Source: Parietaria judaica (lineage: Eukaryota > Streptophyta > Magnoliopsida > Rosales > Urticaceae). From it: a stretch of 64,000 nucleotides of DNA. The stretch spans positions 38,364,501 through 38,428,500 of the forward strand of contig OX940863.1 in the NCBI GenBank assembly GCA_954871525.1, read 5' to 3'. Below, one piece after another: positions 9,217 to 22,300 of this stretch. The notes beneath the pieces are model-generated. The model saw only the letters and a list, made by a program, of their open reading frames with translations, did no database searches and was not told where the DNA came from. The stretch's first letter is position 1. Every line of letters starts with the position of its first letter. The position numbers and the translations under genes were made by a program.

Positions 9217-12200
9217 TCATTTTGAAATTGATCCGGGAGCTGAATACTCGTGGGATGTACGGAAACGAATTCCGGAACCTATGTGACTAGATGTAGGGCA
9301 TATCCAGCTGAATATGTTGGGTCCCAATACCTGCAGTTATCATGGAAGAGCATGGGAATAAGCTAACGTAGATTTAAGAGCTTAATCACGAGTATTTAAA
9401 GCAAATAAATGGCATTTTCCCAAATGCGGATAGATTGTAGATGCAAAATGAAAATGAATTCGGACAATGGAGACCCCCTAATGAATCTAAGGGCTCTCAA
9501 TGAATAAAGAAAAAATCCGGTGCTAGGATGCGTTAAGAGTCCTGGGTCAGTGATCTCGCCGCGAGCCTTCACACGATGGATCGCTTTTTCCCTATCTGGA
9601 GATATAAGAGAACGAAGATATTTATCTGTGACTATTATTCTCGAATTATTGGATGCTAATTTCGTTCACTTAGATCGTATAAAGCAACCAACTACAAGAA
9701 ATTGTAAAGATAAAACCACCAAAAAGCCAAATCATAAACACACCACTCAATCATAAAAGCATAATCATAAATCAGCCACTAATCTCGAAGTGGTTTGGTG
9801 TTTTCAGTACTAAATCTGAAACTGGTCCTGGCTCCATGGTACATACAGTATGTAACAGGAAGCTAAGAAATTAGGATGTATGAGGAATATTGCACTCTAG
9901 GTATGGAGAATTTAGATCGTTTTGGAGGGAGATGAATCGAGTATGTTCTTTAGTAAGTTGTTATGAAAGAGGGGAACGCCTTAATCAAGTGAAACTTGGA
10001 GTCGCCTTCAAATCTCATATTGAACCATTTTTATTTGATGGAACCAGAATTTCTTAGCTCAAAGAAAAAATAAATTATGTAATACCATCGTCAGATTTTC
10101 ATAGGCGCCGAGATCATAAGGATTTGAATAGACTTGTCCTCCTTTCTCTGCAAGCCACATTGCTCTCACTCCTTCATGATACTGCCAACAATAAAAAGAA
10201 GAGAAAAGCTGATTGACCAATTACCTAAACATTTTTACTGACGGACAACGACATTTACGATATGTGTTTAATTAATCTTAACCTCAATTGTGGTCTTGTT
10301 TTGCAAAATTAAGTAGATATGCCAACCTAAGAGTACACTTAGCGCCAAACTTAACGGGACTAGCAACATCCCGGAAACCACCTGGAGAAAGAGAACGATG
10401 AGCAAAATACCAGATAATAAAGGTTCAAAAGTTAGGAAAAGACGAGCAAATTTTCCATTACATATATTGTTCTGAAAGAATCTCCGTCTTGGTCATCGTC
10501 CTTTTCCGGATCTTTAATCAGGCTTCCCATGAGCAAGACCTGAAAAAATATGTATATAACTAAGGGATACGGATAATGAAGTCCTCTATATTCTGAACTA
10601 ATAATAGTAGAGTTATTTGCACAAGTACCCCCCAATCGGGCCAGGTAGGTCGCAAATACCCATTGATCTCAACTTTTTGCTCAACTCGTGATCTCTTTTT
10701 TTTTTCTTTGGTGCACAATTACCTCAACTCCATTTAGTTCCGTTTAATCAACAGAATTAACATCACATGCACATTTTAGGGTAACTTAGTCAATTGGTCC
10801 TGATTCATTTGCAACAATTTCTCCATATAATAAATCTTTGTATTGTGTTGTTAGAAATTGCATTAATTTTTATATTTATCTGGCAAATTGTAATAATATG
10901 ATTACAAAAAAAAAAAAAACTATTTGTGATAATATATGGATATATTGTGGCAGATAAATTAAGGCGTGAAAGGACAACAACACTCCTAAAATATGAAACC
11001 ATGCTCTTACTGTTTAAACTTTAAATTTAAATAATTAAATGGAGAGGGTTAATGCAAACAAAAAAAAGTCACGGAATTCTGCGCATAAATCTGAGATCAA
11101 TGGCTGTTTACATTAAGCGACGAAGTTATACTGGAGGAGCGTATTTGTGCAGAAAAAACTCTAGCAAATATACCGACAAGGTAAGTATAGAACATACCAA
11201 AGAATAGATGCTAGCAATGACAGCATACACAAGAAAGACGAAGAAGACCTTATAGTTCCCATGCCCAACGCAGTTATTTATCCATATGCAATGGTGGTCC
11301 TACACGTCAAAACATTTTTCCAAAATAATAAGCCTGCAAAAAAAAAAAAAAAAAAAAAACTGTACGTGTATAAAAAGACATACCATTCGCAAAACGCATC
11401 TCTGACAGACACGGCAATGATGAGCACGAGGTGGTTTATAATGAGAACACTTCTGACAATACCTTAAATCTCCACCCTGAAAATTAATTTTGTTTAATGT
11501 CAACCAAGAAATCAAAGGCTTGAACAATTTCTGAGGAAAGATGGAACTTTCTGATGGATCCCGAATTCCAAAACCTCAAAGAATCTCAGAAAAAAACGCA
11601 GCAAATCAATTGGGAGAAACGGTAATTCAACAAGACGATGAATTACCGGAGTTTTATTGAATAATGAATAACGATGGCACGAATCCTTCGAGAGCTCAGC
11701 CGTAACTCTCCCGTGAGCTCTCTGGGAATTCAACCACTAAACAAGCCGCTAATAATAATCCCTCTCTCCTCCTAATAAACCTAGTCGACATCACCCTAGG
11801 GCCCACTAACCCAATTTAAACTTAAAGCCCATTATTAATTCTAATAGCTAAAAATAATAAAACCCTAACTCTTAAAAATAACAATCGACTAATTAATAAA
11901 ACAAATTAATAATTAAAATAATTATAACGTGGGTCCATCATTACTCCCCCCTCGAAAACAAGCTTGTCCTCAAGCTTGTCGTCCGATTCCCTCGTCACGT
12001 CATAGTCCGCTAAGTTCTTCCTCCACACCATCTTCCACTTCCTCTATCGGATCCTCAACGAGAGAGACTCGCATCTCAATTTTGCAACTATGTCCGGGCG
12101 AAAACTTCTCCTCACATTTATAACACAAACCTCGAGCCTTTCGAGACGCGTACTCGCCTTCGGTAAGGTCTTTGGAGGGCCTCTCGGTCGCTGCTCGGGC

Positions 12201-15200
12201 ACTTGTGTTGCTGTCCCGTGCTCGCTGCTTTCCCACTCCGCAAGACTCCGCGAGTATCGCAAACTCAATCGCCGCGTCCAAAGTTTGCGGGCGACCCCAT
12301 ATCACCATCGTTTGAAGCTCCGGTTTCAGCCCACGCACCAAGGCGTCCTTAAACACATCGTCCGGCAAGTGTGGTAAGTGCTCCTGCAAGCGCTCGATCT
12401 CGTTAATGAAGTTGTTGAGCGTTCCGCTTTGAGCAGCCCTCACAAGTTGGTCATGTAGCAGTTGCCTCGTCGATCCGGAAAGCGCGCTAACAACCGTGTT
12501 TTGAAGTCTCGCCAACCGAGAAAAGGATCCTTCCGAACCTTCCCCTTGTACCACAAATGGGCCGATCCCTCTAGACATACTCCGGCCGAGTTCAAGCGTG
12601 CATAGCCCCGGATTCCGTTGACCTCGAAATACCGCTCGGCTCGGAACACCCAGTCTTTGGCGTCGGTCCCCTCGAACACGGGCATTTGTAGTTGTCGTAC
12701 TCGGTCCTCGTGTCCATCGCGCTGCCCCCCGTTGCTGCGGTATTCCGGCGGTCTCCGGTTGTGATCCCTCGTGCCCATCTCGTCGTCGGAATCATCCCTG
12801 TCCTCGTTAACTCTTTGGGGCAGCGGTGCCGTGCGGAGTGGAATCTGTCCAAATTGCTCGTCCCGGCGGCGTTGAGTGCGAGCCACGTGCTCTCTTTCCT
12901 TGAGTTCTTCATAGTACCCTTTAGTAATCCGTGCGACCCAATCCTTGTCGCTGGAATTCGTCGCGAGGATCTTTTCCAGCACTGGGTCCAAAATCCCTCG
13001 TGTTGGTGGGTGGCGTGAGAGTTTGCAGCAAGGTCGCCTTGGCCACTGGACGATCTGCTTGGCACGGCTCTGGACGGGGACGCGTCAACGTGTTGCTTGC
13101 CATTGGATTTCCCTGTCAATTCTCTCTTCGATCCTCCCTCGATGCCCTCTTCCTGCTCCGTTATTTTCTGGTTGCGCAACAGAGCCTCGATCGCACCAAA
13201 GCGAGCATCAGACTCGGCTATGGCACAATTGTGTCGGTCCTCTGTGCGCGCCACTGCCTGCTCGATTGCTTCACTCGTCGCGGCACGTATAGATTCAGCC
13301 ATCTTGCTGCGAAACATGTCTAGCAACGCCGCGAAGTTGCTGAAATCGCCCCCGCCCTTTGACTCGTCCGATGTTGCTCGAGTCTTCGTCATTCCCGGTC
13401 GCAAGATCAACGCTCTGATACCAATTTGATGGATCCCGAATTCCAAAACCTCAAAGAATCTCAGAAAAAACGCAGCAAATCAATTGGGGGAAACGGTAAT
13501 TCAACAAGACGATGAATTACCGGAGTTTTATTGAATAATGAATAACGATGGCACGAATCCTTCGAGAGCTCGGCCGTAACTCTCCCGTGAGCTCTCTGGG
13601 AATTCAACCACAAAACAAGCTGCTAAGAATAATCCCTCTCTCCTCCCTAATAAACCTAGTCGACATGGCCCACTAACACAATTTAAACTTAAAGCCCATT
13701 ATTAATTCTAATAGCTAAAAATAATAAAACCCTAACTCTTAAAAATAACAATCGACTAATTAATAAAACAAACTAATAATTAAAATAATTAAAACGTGGG
13801 TCCATCACTTTCCTGGCCGGGAACGTGAAGAACAAGTATCAAGTTTATAAACGCAGTTATGGAGAACAAATAACTATCCACAAAAATATTTTAGAATCCT
13901 CACTATCTTTGACCACAATGTATTCTAGAGGAACCTATGAGAGGTACTAAGCATTTTTTTCTAATACGGATGCCTTGTTTGGTAAGACTTATCTCGTCGA
14001 ACAATAAATGATAGTATCCACTATCTCGTTGCACGTTGAACGCTAGTATATAATACTGAATACTTATACAACAATATATATGAGCAAGATGGCCTGAAAA
14101 TATAGCATATGTTAGCGGCCTATTCCGAGCCACATTTAAAAAGAAAAAGAGCTAATAACTGCGATTCTCTCTGACGATCCAAAGTCGGATCCAAGCTAGT
14201 GACCTAACACAACAGTTCTTAAGAAAAACGAGATAAGAGAGTGTCTCCGGGAAGACTAGATTAACATTTCAGAGCTTAGTAACGGCTACAAATCAGACCA
14301 TGTAAGAGAATTTTGACCATAATACCAAAAAAAATGCACATCAACCCTTAAATACCTTTAGAAAAGCACAGATTTGACCGTTTAAAACAAAATTTTCACT
14401 CACTAAAATTGAATAAACGAAAAAACATCAAAACAAGATCACCCATTTTGCATGGGCTCGCCTCCTAATAGAATAATGCCTCTAAAAATTAGATGCAGGT
14501 CAATGAAGGTATATCCACATTGGGATATACTAACGCCCGCCTTTATTATCGTTAATTCATATTATAACTTGGAAATTTTCCCGTCTGTTGAAAAGTCTTT
14601 AAGAACTAGTATTCACTTAGTTTCTGAAAAAGACCTTGAACTCCAAAAGCTCTAGTCAAGAGAAAATAAAGCAAAGTAGCAACAGATAAAAAAAGACCGC
14701 CAATAAACTAAGGCAAAAAAAAAAAAAATCGCAATTTGACACCGGAAAGAAAAAGAGAAATTTGATCGAACTGATCAAAGACTAAGCTGTGACTGCAAAA
14801 ATACATCTGTTTTTCCTGGCAGAAATAGCTGACACGGTGTCTATAATCAGTAAAACAAAATACGAGTCGAACATGACGATTGATCTCAAGTTTAACAAGC
14901 TACAATTGCAATACGTAAACTTGATATTAACACAGCTAGAACGGCCAAAAACACGACACGGGTTCAAAATCCGGCATCCAAACACTCGACGAATGAAGCA
15001 TCATCGCCATTTTACACGGAACCTCAATAGAGGAGTTCTACATAGTCAACATTGCCATTATACCAGACTTCTGTATCCACAATTGATATCATAATTTGCA
15101 GGTTTTTACATGTCCATTCAAATATCTCTGAGAATTAATTTCTTTCTGTTAACCTAAATCCTCAGTTAGTTTCCAATTATCCAATACGAGAGCCACCAAA

Positions 15201-15570
15201 TTCGAAAAAAAAAAAAACCCAAATCAGGAGAATCACAATTTGACACCCCAACTCATGAAAGACTGAAAAAAGAAGCCATTTTTGGCGCAAATCGAACCTT
15301 ACGCTTGATCTCGTGAATCGGGTTTTGGGAATCCTCGATGTCGGGCATGTACGTGGACGGAACCCGACCCGGATCCGATTGCAGCGAGACGGCGTAGTTG
15401 AAGACGCAGGTGGCGGCGAGGGCGGTGAAAACGACGGCGTTTATGATCCCCGGCGAGGTGAGGAGGCCGAACCACTGATCAATGAAGATGAAGACCGTGG
15501 AGAAGTAGACGTACGCGATCGCCAAAACGACGACGCTTACGGGCAGCGAGAGCCCCACCTTCGGCTTCAT
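9217..15570 (-). CDS. PAT16: DHHC-type protein S-acyltransferase, PAT16-like
   Basis: Seven minus-strand exons: 15298-15570, 11384-11476, 11198-11299, 10462-10539, 10283-10381, 10086-10181 and 9217-9330. All introns are GT-AG and phase 0. The exons sum to 855 bp, i.e. 284 aa plus TGA, close to the usual PAT16 length. The enzyme takes palmitate from palmitoyl-CoA onto its DHHC cysteine and passes it to cysteines of target proteins at membranes. Visible features are two N-terminal membrane spans (about residues 8-30 and 44-64), a cysteine-rich domain (YCQKC, HHCRVC) with DHHC at 123-126 opening exon 3, two further spans (about 139-165 and 183-208), TTIE at 212-215 and NPYDLG at 235-240. No frameshift or stop was found. 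Intron 1 (3.8 kb) holds a gag-only LTR element and intron 3 a foldback element. The first donor (AAG|GTTCGA) is weak, but it preserves the family sequence IKRKGGDLRYC. Family confident; the PAT16 orthology is from memory of the family. Confidence 0.93.
10610..11160. mobile_element. Diverged foldback MITE filling intron 3 of the acyltransferase gene
   Basis: The ends are inverted and similar: agttatttgcacaagtac (10611) against agttttttctgcacaaatac read inward from 11160. The match resumes further in at ccattgatctcaaa/gttt on both arms. No clear TSD was found. It fills nearly all of the 658-bp intron without touching the splice sites. Confidence 0.5.
11552..11940 (-). repeat. 3' LTR of the gag-only element
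   Basis: 389 bp, nearly identical to 13427-13807. The main difference is an extra short block (caccctagg) near 11790 that is absent from the other LTR; a few substitutions are also visible. Confidence 0.92.
11941..11953 (-). other. Polypurine tract of the gag-only element
   Basis: The minus strand reads cgaggggggagtaa immediately before the 3' LTR start tgatggaccc, as expected for the plus-strand primer. Confidence 0.8.
12000..13392 (-). pseudogene. Gypsy-type gag gene with two frame changes
   Basis: Encodes capsid/nucleocapsid only. The reading starts at ATG 13392 ([15 protein letters not shown]), with a coiled-coil-like N-terminus, then shifts frame near 12990 into [15 protein letters not shown] and the retrotransposon gag core ([20 protein letters not shown]). 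It shifts again near 12470 into [12 protein letters not shown] and on to a zinc knuckle [14 protein letters not shown] near 12115-12156, ending at 12000. The core and CCHC-type knuckle are typical of chromovirus-like Gypsy gag. The two shifts are single-base changes, so this copy makes no full Gag. Confidence 0.8.
13411..13423 (-). other. Primer-binding site, initiator-Met tRNA type
   Basis: The minus strand reads tggtatcagagcg just inside the 5' LTR, the usual complement of the tRNA-iMet 3' end in plant LTR elements. Confidence 0.88.
13427..13807 (-). repeat. 5' LTR of the gag-only element
   Basis: 381 bp with TG...CA ends, paired with 11552-11940. Confidence 0.92.
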
Positions 15571-18060
15571 TGAAACGACGGCGTTCTGGGCACCAGCGAG
15601 TTTAGGTGTAATCGGGTTCCTTGTGGAATCTGGATGGTGCCATGGCGTGTCGTTTCGGTTTTCACCTAACTGGGCTCTCTTTGCTGGTACTGGTAGCTTC
15701 TAGTGTTCATCCATTGGTTCTCCAACGAGGTACACACTATCTAATCTACTCCCTACCACATTCTATAACCATTTTCAGATTTCAATACAGTTAGTTAAAA
15801 CGAGGTATATAACCCGCGCGTTGCTGCGCTTGCGGGTTATAATTTTTTTTTATTCTCTTAGCTAGAGGAATTTTATAGTTTTTTATTTATTTTTATTTTA
15901 TATATACGGCTTTTTAGCAATTTGATTTTTTTTTTGTCAATCTATTTTAGGATTAGTTACATGATATTTATATGTAATTGGATCGAAAGAGCAGTCAAAG
16001 CAGTCTACATAAAGAAGTATCTTCTTAAAGAAATGCATTACTTACATTCACGGAAATTTTTTCTACAATATCGATTTCCAAAAAAAATATTTTTTATACA
16101 TATATTTATATATATGTACACACACACATATATATACATACGTACACATGCATTATTCCATTAAGAAGAGTTTGACACACATTTGAAAAGTGCTACATTT
16201 TGTTGGGCTAACTTTTGCCACGGTAAAATTAAATTTAGATAAGTACTTAATTCTTATAAGTATCAAAGATTAATTAAATTATATTTGTAAATAATTTAGA
16301 GTGAAATTGTAAATCTGAGGCTCACAAATATGTGTATTTTTAAATTTTCAATATGTTCTTATTACTTTTGGAGGAGAAAATAAACTTATACGCAATTTCG
16401 ATGACCAAAATTATGAGGACAAAAAAAGTATACTTGTAAAAATCTTAAATTGTATTGGAATATATTTTTAGCACGTTTGAGTGCAAGTCCATTTATTCAT
16501 AATAACAATGACATTTGCATGTTTAAATTAGGGTTCTTCAATTATAAATATTGAAGAGTTATTGAATTTTTACCCACTATCTTATTGTAAACTTTAATTT
16601 GCATCGTTAATGTTTACATTTCTTCATAATGATCATTAATCAATGGAATCATTTAGTTCAATATAATTAGATACGGTAATGAGTAATAAAAATGTATGAG
16701 CTTTACAAATTTAACTAATATTATACTTAATAAATTTTAGAAAAATTATAATGAATAACCACATTCATATGTTTACATTGCATTTTAGCAAATTAATGTT
16801 TTTATTTGCAAAATAGCCAAATATTGACTATTGTGTCAATGATCGTACGACTAATTGGTAATTTTATAAATATTAACCAAACATTGCCTATTTTGTCAAT
16901 TTTAAACAATCAAGTTGACTATTTAGCTTAAGCTTTTATCATTATTATCTTTGTGAGATTAATTATAATTTTCTTGTTTGAGCCGCCATATTCAAATGCA
17001 ATTTAGTAATGCATAACTTAAGGGCCTAAATTGAAAAGAAAAAAAAAATAGTTTCATAAATTGAACATCCATTTCATTTAGATGGTCTCTTAGTTCTCTT
17101 TCTATTTTTAATTGGGTTGTTTCTCTTCTTCGTACGTTCTTATAGAGTAATCTTCTTTTCTTTAATTTTTTTAATTATGAAATGCACACATGAATTTGCA
17201 TACTGATAATGAAAATCCATCTCAGGACTCACATAACGTGATCCACATTACCTCATAAAAGATATATATAAAAAAAATTAAAATCAAGAATCAACCATAT
17301 TATTTTAAAAAAATTGTTTTCAGTAAGGTTTAATCATGCTGTTAAAAATACATCTCCACTCAAGGCGGCGATATGACTATCAAAATAGATTTTAGAAGAC
17401 ATTACATAGGGGGTAAGAAAATATATAGATATTCACTTAGTGGATATAGTCATAGAATAATCAAGATAAAATTAATAAAATATGTACAATGTAATTAAAT
17501 TGTTGTTAAATAAATATAATGTAATGCTTTATATGATGCCATGATATCAAGTTTCTAAAAGTAGAGAATAAATAACTTCACATAGAGAATGTAATATGAA
17601 CCAAATATTTTTTTCTTTCTACTAAGTTTGCTTACTGAACACCAATGAAATCATTGACTTGTAGACATGATGCAGTAACATGTGAAGAGTTTCCCTCAAA
17701 AAAGAAAAAACATGTGAACAGTGAAGTTATAAATAATAACAAATGGCTATTCCTTATCCGTTGCTTAAAATAGTCACAAATAAAATAAAATAGATAAAAA
17801 AAAACACATGTCACACCTTATGAGTACCACTTTTCATGTCTTAATTGACTACAATAATACTGTAGACTCTCCAGGAAATTGCACTCCCAATTAGTTATAT
17901 AGGATAATGTGATGGATAAATCATAAAACTACACTACTTAAATGAAGTCAAGCATAACGTTGATTGATGTGGGATTATTTTTTTTTTTTTTTAGGGAATT
18001 GTTGTGGGACTTCGTCCCTTAACAAACGATAATACATTTTTTTTATATATATAAATAAGA
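15571..18060. other. Upstream region of the acyltransferase gene and AT-rich intergenic DNA
   Basis: 15571-15760 is the likely promoter and 5' UTR of the minus-strand gene; no clear TATA box was seen. The rest is strongly AT-rich with a TA/CA microsatellite (about 16100-16150), a hairpin at 15808-15841, poly-T runs near 17970 and no credible ORF. Confidence 0.4.
15808..15841. repeat. Perfect 10-bp inverted repeat with GC-rich loop
   Basis: tataacccgc (15808-15817) pairs exactly with gcgggttata (15832-15841) across a 14-nt loop. It resembles the terminal hairpins of some plant Helitrons, but the nearest CTAG (15862) is about 20 nt away and no 5' end was found. Confidence 0.5.
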
Positions 18061-18822
18061 AAAAATGACAGTGGCCACGAAAAACGACAACAAGATCTCC
18101 AACGAACAGACAACGTGAACCTCATCTACAACACGACATGATGGGAGGGAGCACTAAAACGACGTCACACCTAGAGATGGGCCATTCAAACCTCATAACG
18201 TCAACATCATCTTCTCCTCGAAGACCAAGCACCCTGGAAGACTAGGCACTAAATCCACAAACTGACCAACTCGAAAGAAGGCCACGTCAGACTACAGAGA
18301 GATCAAACTCGGATATCATGGGATGACCTTTACACATGGCGTTTATTGAGAGATCAAGTCTTCTAACCGTTGCATAGGATCGAGATGGGAGGACGATGAC
18401 AAAGGGGTTATAAATAAGGCAAATCAAAGGGGATAAAGGGCTCTCGCATTTTTTAGTGTTTCACTTATTACAATCAACAAATCTTTGTATTCACAAGTTC
18501 GATCAAGGAATAAGAAGTTCATTATTATTCTTTTATTATTTGTTCAGAAATACACACATCTTTCGTTCCATAAATTATCTCGTTACGAAGTGGATTGGTT
18601 ACGAATTATTGAGATTCATTGGCAATTCTAATATATCGAGGTGTCATCACTTTGTGACAGTTGGTAGTGATTATTCACATCAACACATAAGACGAGTAAT
18701 TACACGAGCATTTTATGTCGTTTGCTCGGTTAAAAAAGTTTCAATTCCACGCAGGTTTTCACTGGCTTTCTACACAACACGTACACAATTGATTATACAT
18801 AAGACACATCTCTTGGAAGTCC
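18061..18822. other. LTR-like fragment interrupted by the Copia element
   Basis: Contains a TATA-like ggttataaataaggc (about 18408) followed by a pyrimidine-rich leader, as in an LTR or retrotransposon leader. The original DNA continued into 24231. No partner LTR was found. Confidence 0.3.
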
Positions 18823-18827
18823 CGAAC

Positions 18828-19370
18828 TGTTGGATCCCAATTCACGGATCTGCAAAGAACACGAATAACACCAAAAGAAATCGAACCAAAAATAAAGGAC
18901 ACAAACTTTTGGGAGAATAAATTCTCTGATTAATAATCGAAGGCAATACAAGAAGATAAACTCAAAATTCTAATGGACTCTACACAATACAAAGTGTACA
19001 TGCTAGGTATATTTATAGCCTCACATAGGCGAAACCCTAGCTACCCAAATCGCACAAAATCAGGAAACTACCCTAAATAATCTCGCCGAATCTTTGACTT
19101 GATTTGCTTGCTCCTCAAGTTACGCGTCTTCCTTTCTGGGTAGAGTTTCCTTTTCCTGCCCGGACAGCTTCTCTGTCCCCGAGCTGGCCTGCTCGTCTGC
19201 CTCTGGCCGGGCTTGCCTTCTATCCGGATGTTCTGCTCGTGTTCACCCGAGCTGGGCTGAACAGCTGTCCGTCTTTTGTTCTGGTCGGTACCCGGGCTGA
19301 CTCCTCGCAAGTGTTTCTGCCCGTCCTGGGTTCTGGTCGTCATCCGGACTAAGTCAAGCTTAAGCTCACA
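18828..19370 (-). repeat. 3' LTR of the Copia element
   Basis: 543 bp. It also encodes the last ~100 residues of the polyprotein frame and the stop codon (TAG at 19068-19070). A TATA-type motif (GGCTATAAAT) is at 19011-19020. Confidence 0.95.
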
Positions 19371-22300
19371 TTCTCCCCCGTAAGCTTGACTTGCTTCCAT
19401 TCTCTTCACTCCGAGCAGCTCTCTCATCTCTTCGAACTTGACTCTCCCTAGAGCCTTAGTAAGAATGTCTGCCCGTTGCTCCCTCGTGTTGACGAACTCC
19501 ACGATGATCTCTCGCTTCTCCACACACTCACGAATGTAGTGAAACTTCGTGTCAATGTGTTTGCTCCGTCCATGGAACACTGGATTCTTCATCAACGCAA
19601 TTGCAGACTTGTTGTCCACGTAGAGAGTAGCTGGTCTCTGCTCGGATCCGGTCACTTCACTAAGTAGCCCCTTCAACCACATAGCTTGACATGCTGCTGC
19701 GGTTGCCGCCATGAACTCTGCTTCGCATGAGGATAGAGCTACTGTCTGCTGCTTTTGAGACTGCCAGGTGATCAGGTTTCCGTTGAGGTAGAACGCCATC
19801 CCTCCGGTACTCTTCCTGTCATCGATATCACCGGCCAGATCACTGTCCGTAAAGCCGACTAGTACTTCTGCTCCACTTCCTCGGTTGTACTGGATCCCGT
19901 AGTCCGTCGTGCCCTTCACGTAACGCAAGATGTGCTTCACCGCCTGCTGGTGTGCACTCGTGGGCTTCTCCATGTATCGACTGACTATCCCGACTGCGTG
20001 TGAAATGTCTGGTCGGGTGTGGGTGAGATACCTCAGGCACCCGATCACGCGTCTGTACTCCGTGGGATCCACTCTTCTCCCTTCAGCATCCTTCCCGAGC
20101 TGCAGCTTCGCCTCCATAGGGTACTTGCTCGAGTTACAGTCCGCCATCTCGAACTGTTTAAGGATCTTCTTCGCGTAGGCCGACTGCTTCAGCGTAATGC
20201 AGTCCTTCTTCTGTTCCACCTCGAGACCAAGGTAGTACGAAAGTAATCCGAGGTCACTCATCTCGAATTCGGCCATCATCTGCTGCTTGAACCCATCTAC
20301 GCCTCCTGCGCTGGATCCTGTGACGATCAGGTCGTCCACATACACTCCCACGATCAGAGTTTCCTGCCCGGTACTCCTGGTGTAGACTGCCTGCTCGCTC
20401 AAGCACTTTGTGAATCCAAGATTCTTCAAGCTCTTGTCAAGGCGGATGTTCCACGCTCTTGGTGCTTGTTTTAACCCGTATAAGGCCTTGGATAACTTGT
20501 ACACCTTCTGCTCTTTGCCCGTGACGCCGAACCCCTCTGGTTGCTTGACGTACACTTCTTCTTCGAGGTCACCGTTTAGGAATGCCGATTTGACATCCAG
20601 ATGGTGAATTTCCCAACCTCGATGAGCTGCTAGGGCTAGGATGAGTCTGATCGTGTCCAGTCTAGCTACTGGAGCAAAGACTTCTTCAAAGTCTATGCCT
20701 TTCCTCTGCACGTAGCCTTTAGCTACCAGCCTTGCCTTGTGCTTAAGGACATTCCCCTCAGTGTCCTTCTTCAGCTTATACACCCACTTCAGGCCGATGG
20801 GATTATGACCTTTGGGCAGGTCAGTAAGCTCCCATGTCCTGTTCTTCTCAATGGACTCCATCTCCTTCTTCATTGCTTCCTGCCACTCCTGCTCGGCTGC
20901 TGCCTCCTGGTAATTGGCTGGTTCTTCTGCACACAACAAAGAAAGTTCCTCCAGGCTCATCTCCACTTCTTGAGTCTGATCGTAAACGTCTGCTAGAGGA
21001 CGGAATCCTCTTGGGCCGTCTTTTATGGAGGAGTCTCCTGAACTGGACGGGCTGGTCCTGCTCGGACTTGGTGTCCTGGGTGTATCCGGGCTGGGTTCTC
21101 TCGTCTCTGGCAAGATTGTTTCCGAGCTGGGTGTTCCGGGCTGCTTCTGCTCGGCAACATCCTGGTCGTCTTCGACAATGAACTCCACTGAGTTCTGCTC
21201 GGGTTCTCCATTCTCGTCGCGCCAATCCCACTTCATCTCCTCTTCGAACACAGCATCTCTGCTCACTTGGAGTCTGCCGCGTCGTGGATCATAGAGTCTG
21301 TGTGCCTTGCTTCCTTCTTCAACGCCAAGGTACACCATCTTCTGACTCCTGTCATCCAACTTCTTGAGATGTGGCCCCGCAATCTTCACGTGTGCGGTGC
21401 ACCCGAACACTTTCAAGTGTTCTAAGTGGGGTTTCTTCCCTTTCCACGCCTGGTAGGGGGTACGCTCTCCTAGCGCTTTGGTCGGCAAACGATTAAGCAG
21501 GTAGACGGCATGCCTTACTGCTTCTGCCCAAAAACGGGCTGGAACTTGCATGCTCTTGAGCAAGCTCCTCGCTGTGTTCATCACAGTTCGGTTTCGCCTT
21601 TCCACTACGCCATTCTGCTGGGGCGTGTGGGGTGCAGACAGGTGACGTTGAACTCCTTCCTGGTCGCAGAACTCTCCGAACTGCTGGGAAGTGAATTCTC
21701 CTCCTCGGTCTGTACGCAAGACCTTTAACCTGTGCACCGAGCCATTCTCCACGATCTTCTTGAACTTCTTGAAGACCTCAAAGGCTCCGCTCTTTTCCTT
21801 AAGCATATAAACCCACATCCAGCGACTGTAATCATCAACAAGTAAAAGAAAGTACTTGTTACCTGCCAAAGTTGCTGGGGTGACTGGACCACATAGGTCT
21901 GCATGCACCAACTGTAAGGGTCTCTCTGCTCGGAATTTGGCCTTGATCGGAAATGGTATCCTCGCCTGCTTTGCGATCATGCAGCACTCACATAGCTGGT
22001 CGGGGTGTTCTATCTTGGGAACCCCGAAGGCCATCTTCTTCTCGCCCATCATCTTGAGCGCATGAAAATTCACGTGTCCGAGCCGTGCGTGCCATAGCCA
22101 AGCCGGGTCTGCCATTGATGCCATAAGACAGACGGGCTGGCATGTCTTCAGGAGAATCTTGTAGAGTCTGTTGGGTGTTCGCTCCACCTTCATTAACAGC
22201 TCTCCTTCCTTGGTCCACATCTTCAGGTAGGACCCTTGCAGCAACACCGTGTTCCCGATCTCAGTCATCTGTCCTAGACTGATGATGTTGCTTTTCAACT

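Larger units (their letters stand above)
11552..13807 (-). mobile_element. Gag-only LTR retrotransposon (TR-GAG-like) in intron 1
   Basis: A complete 2256-bp element flanked by the perfect 5-bp TSD ctttc (11547-11551 and 13808-13812). It has two TG...CA LTRs (13427-13807 as 5', 11552-11940 as 3'), a tRNA-iMet-type primer site TGGTATCAGAGC next to the 5' LTR, and a polypurine tract GAGGGGGGAG before the 3' LTR. Only a gag-like gene lies between them: no protease, RT or integrase. It would need enzymes from another Gypsy element. It is inserted in the same orientation as the host gene. Confidence 0.92.

Noticed and set aside
15922..16164. An 80-aa ORF near the acyltransferase promoter
   Set aside because: Translation of AT-rich DNA and a TA/CA microsatellite; no domain.
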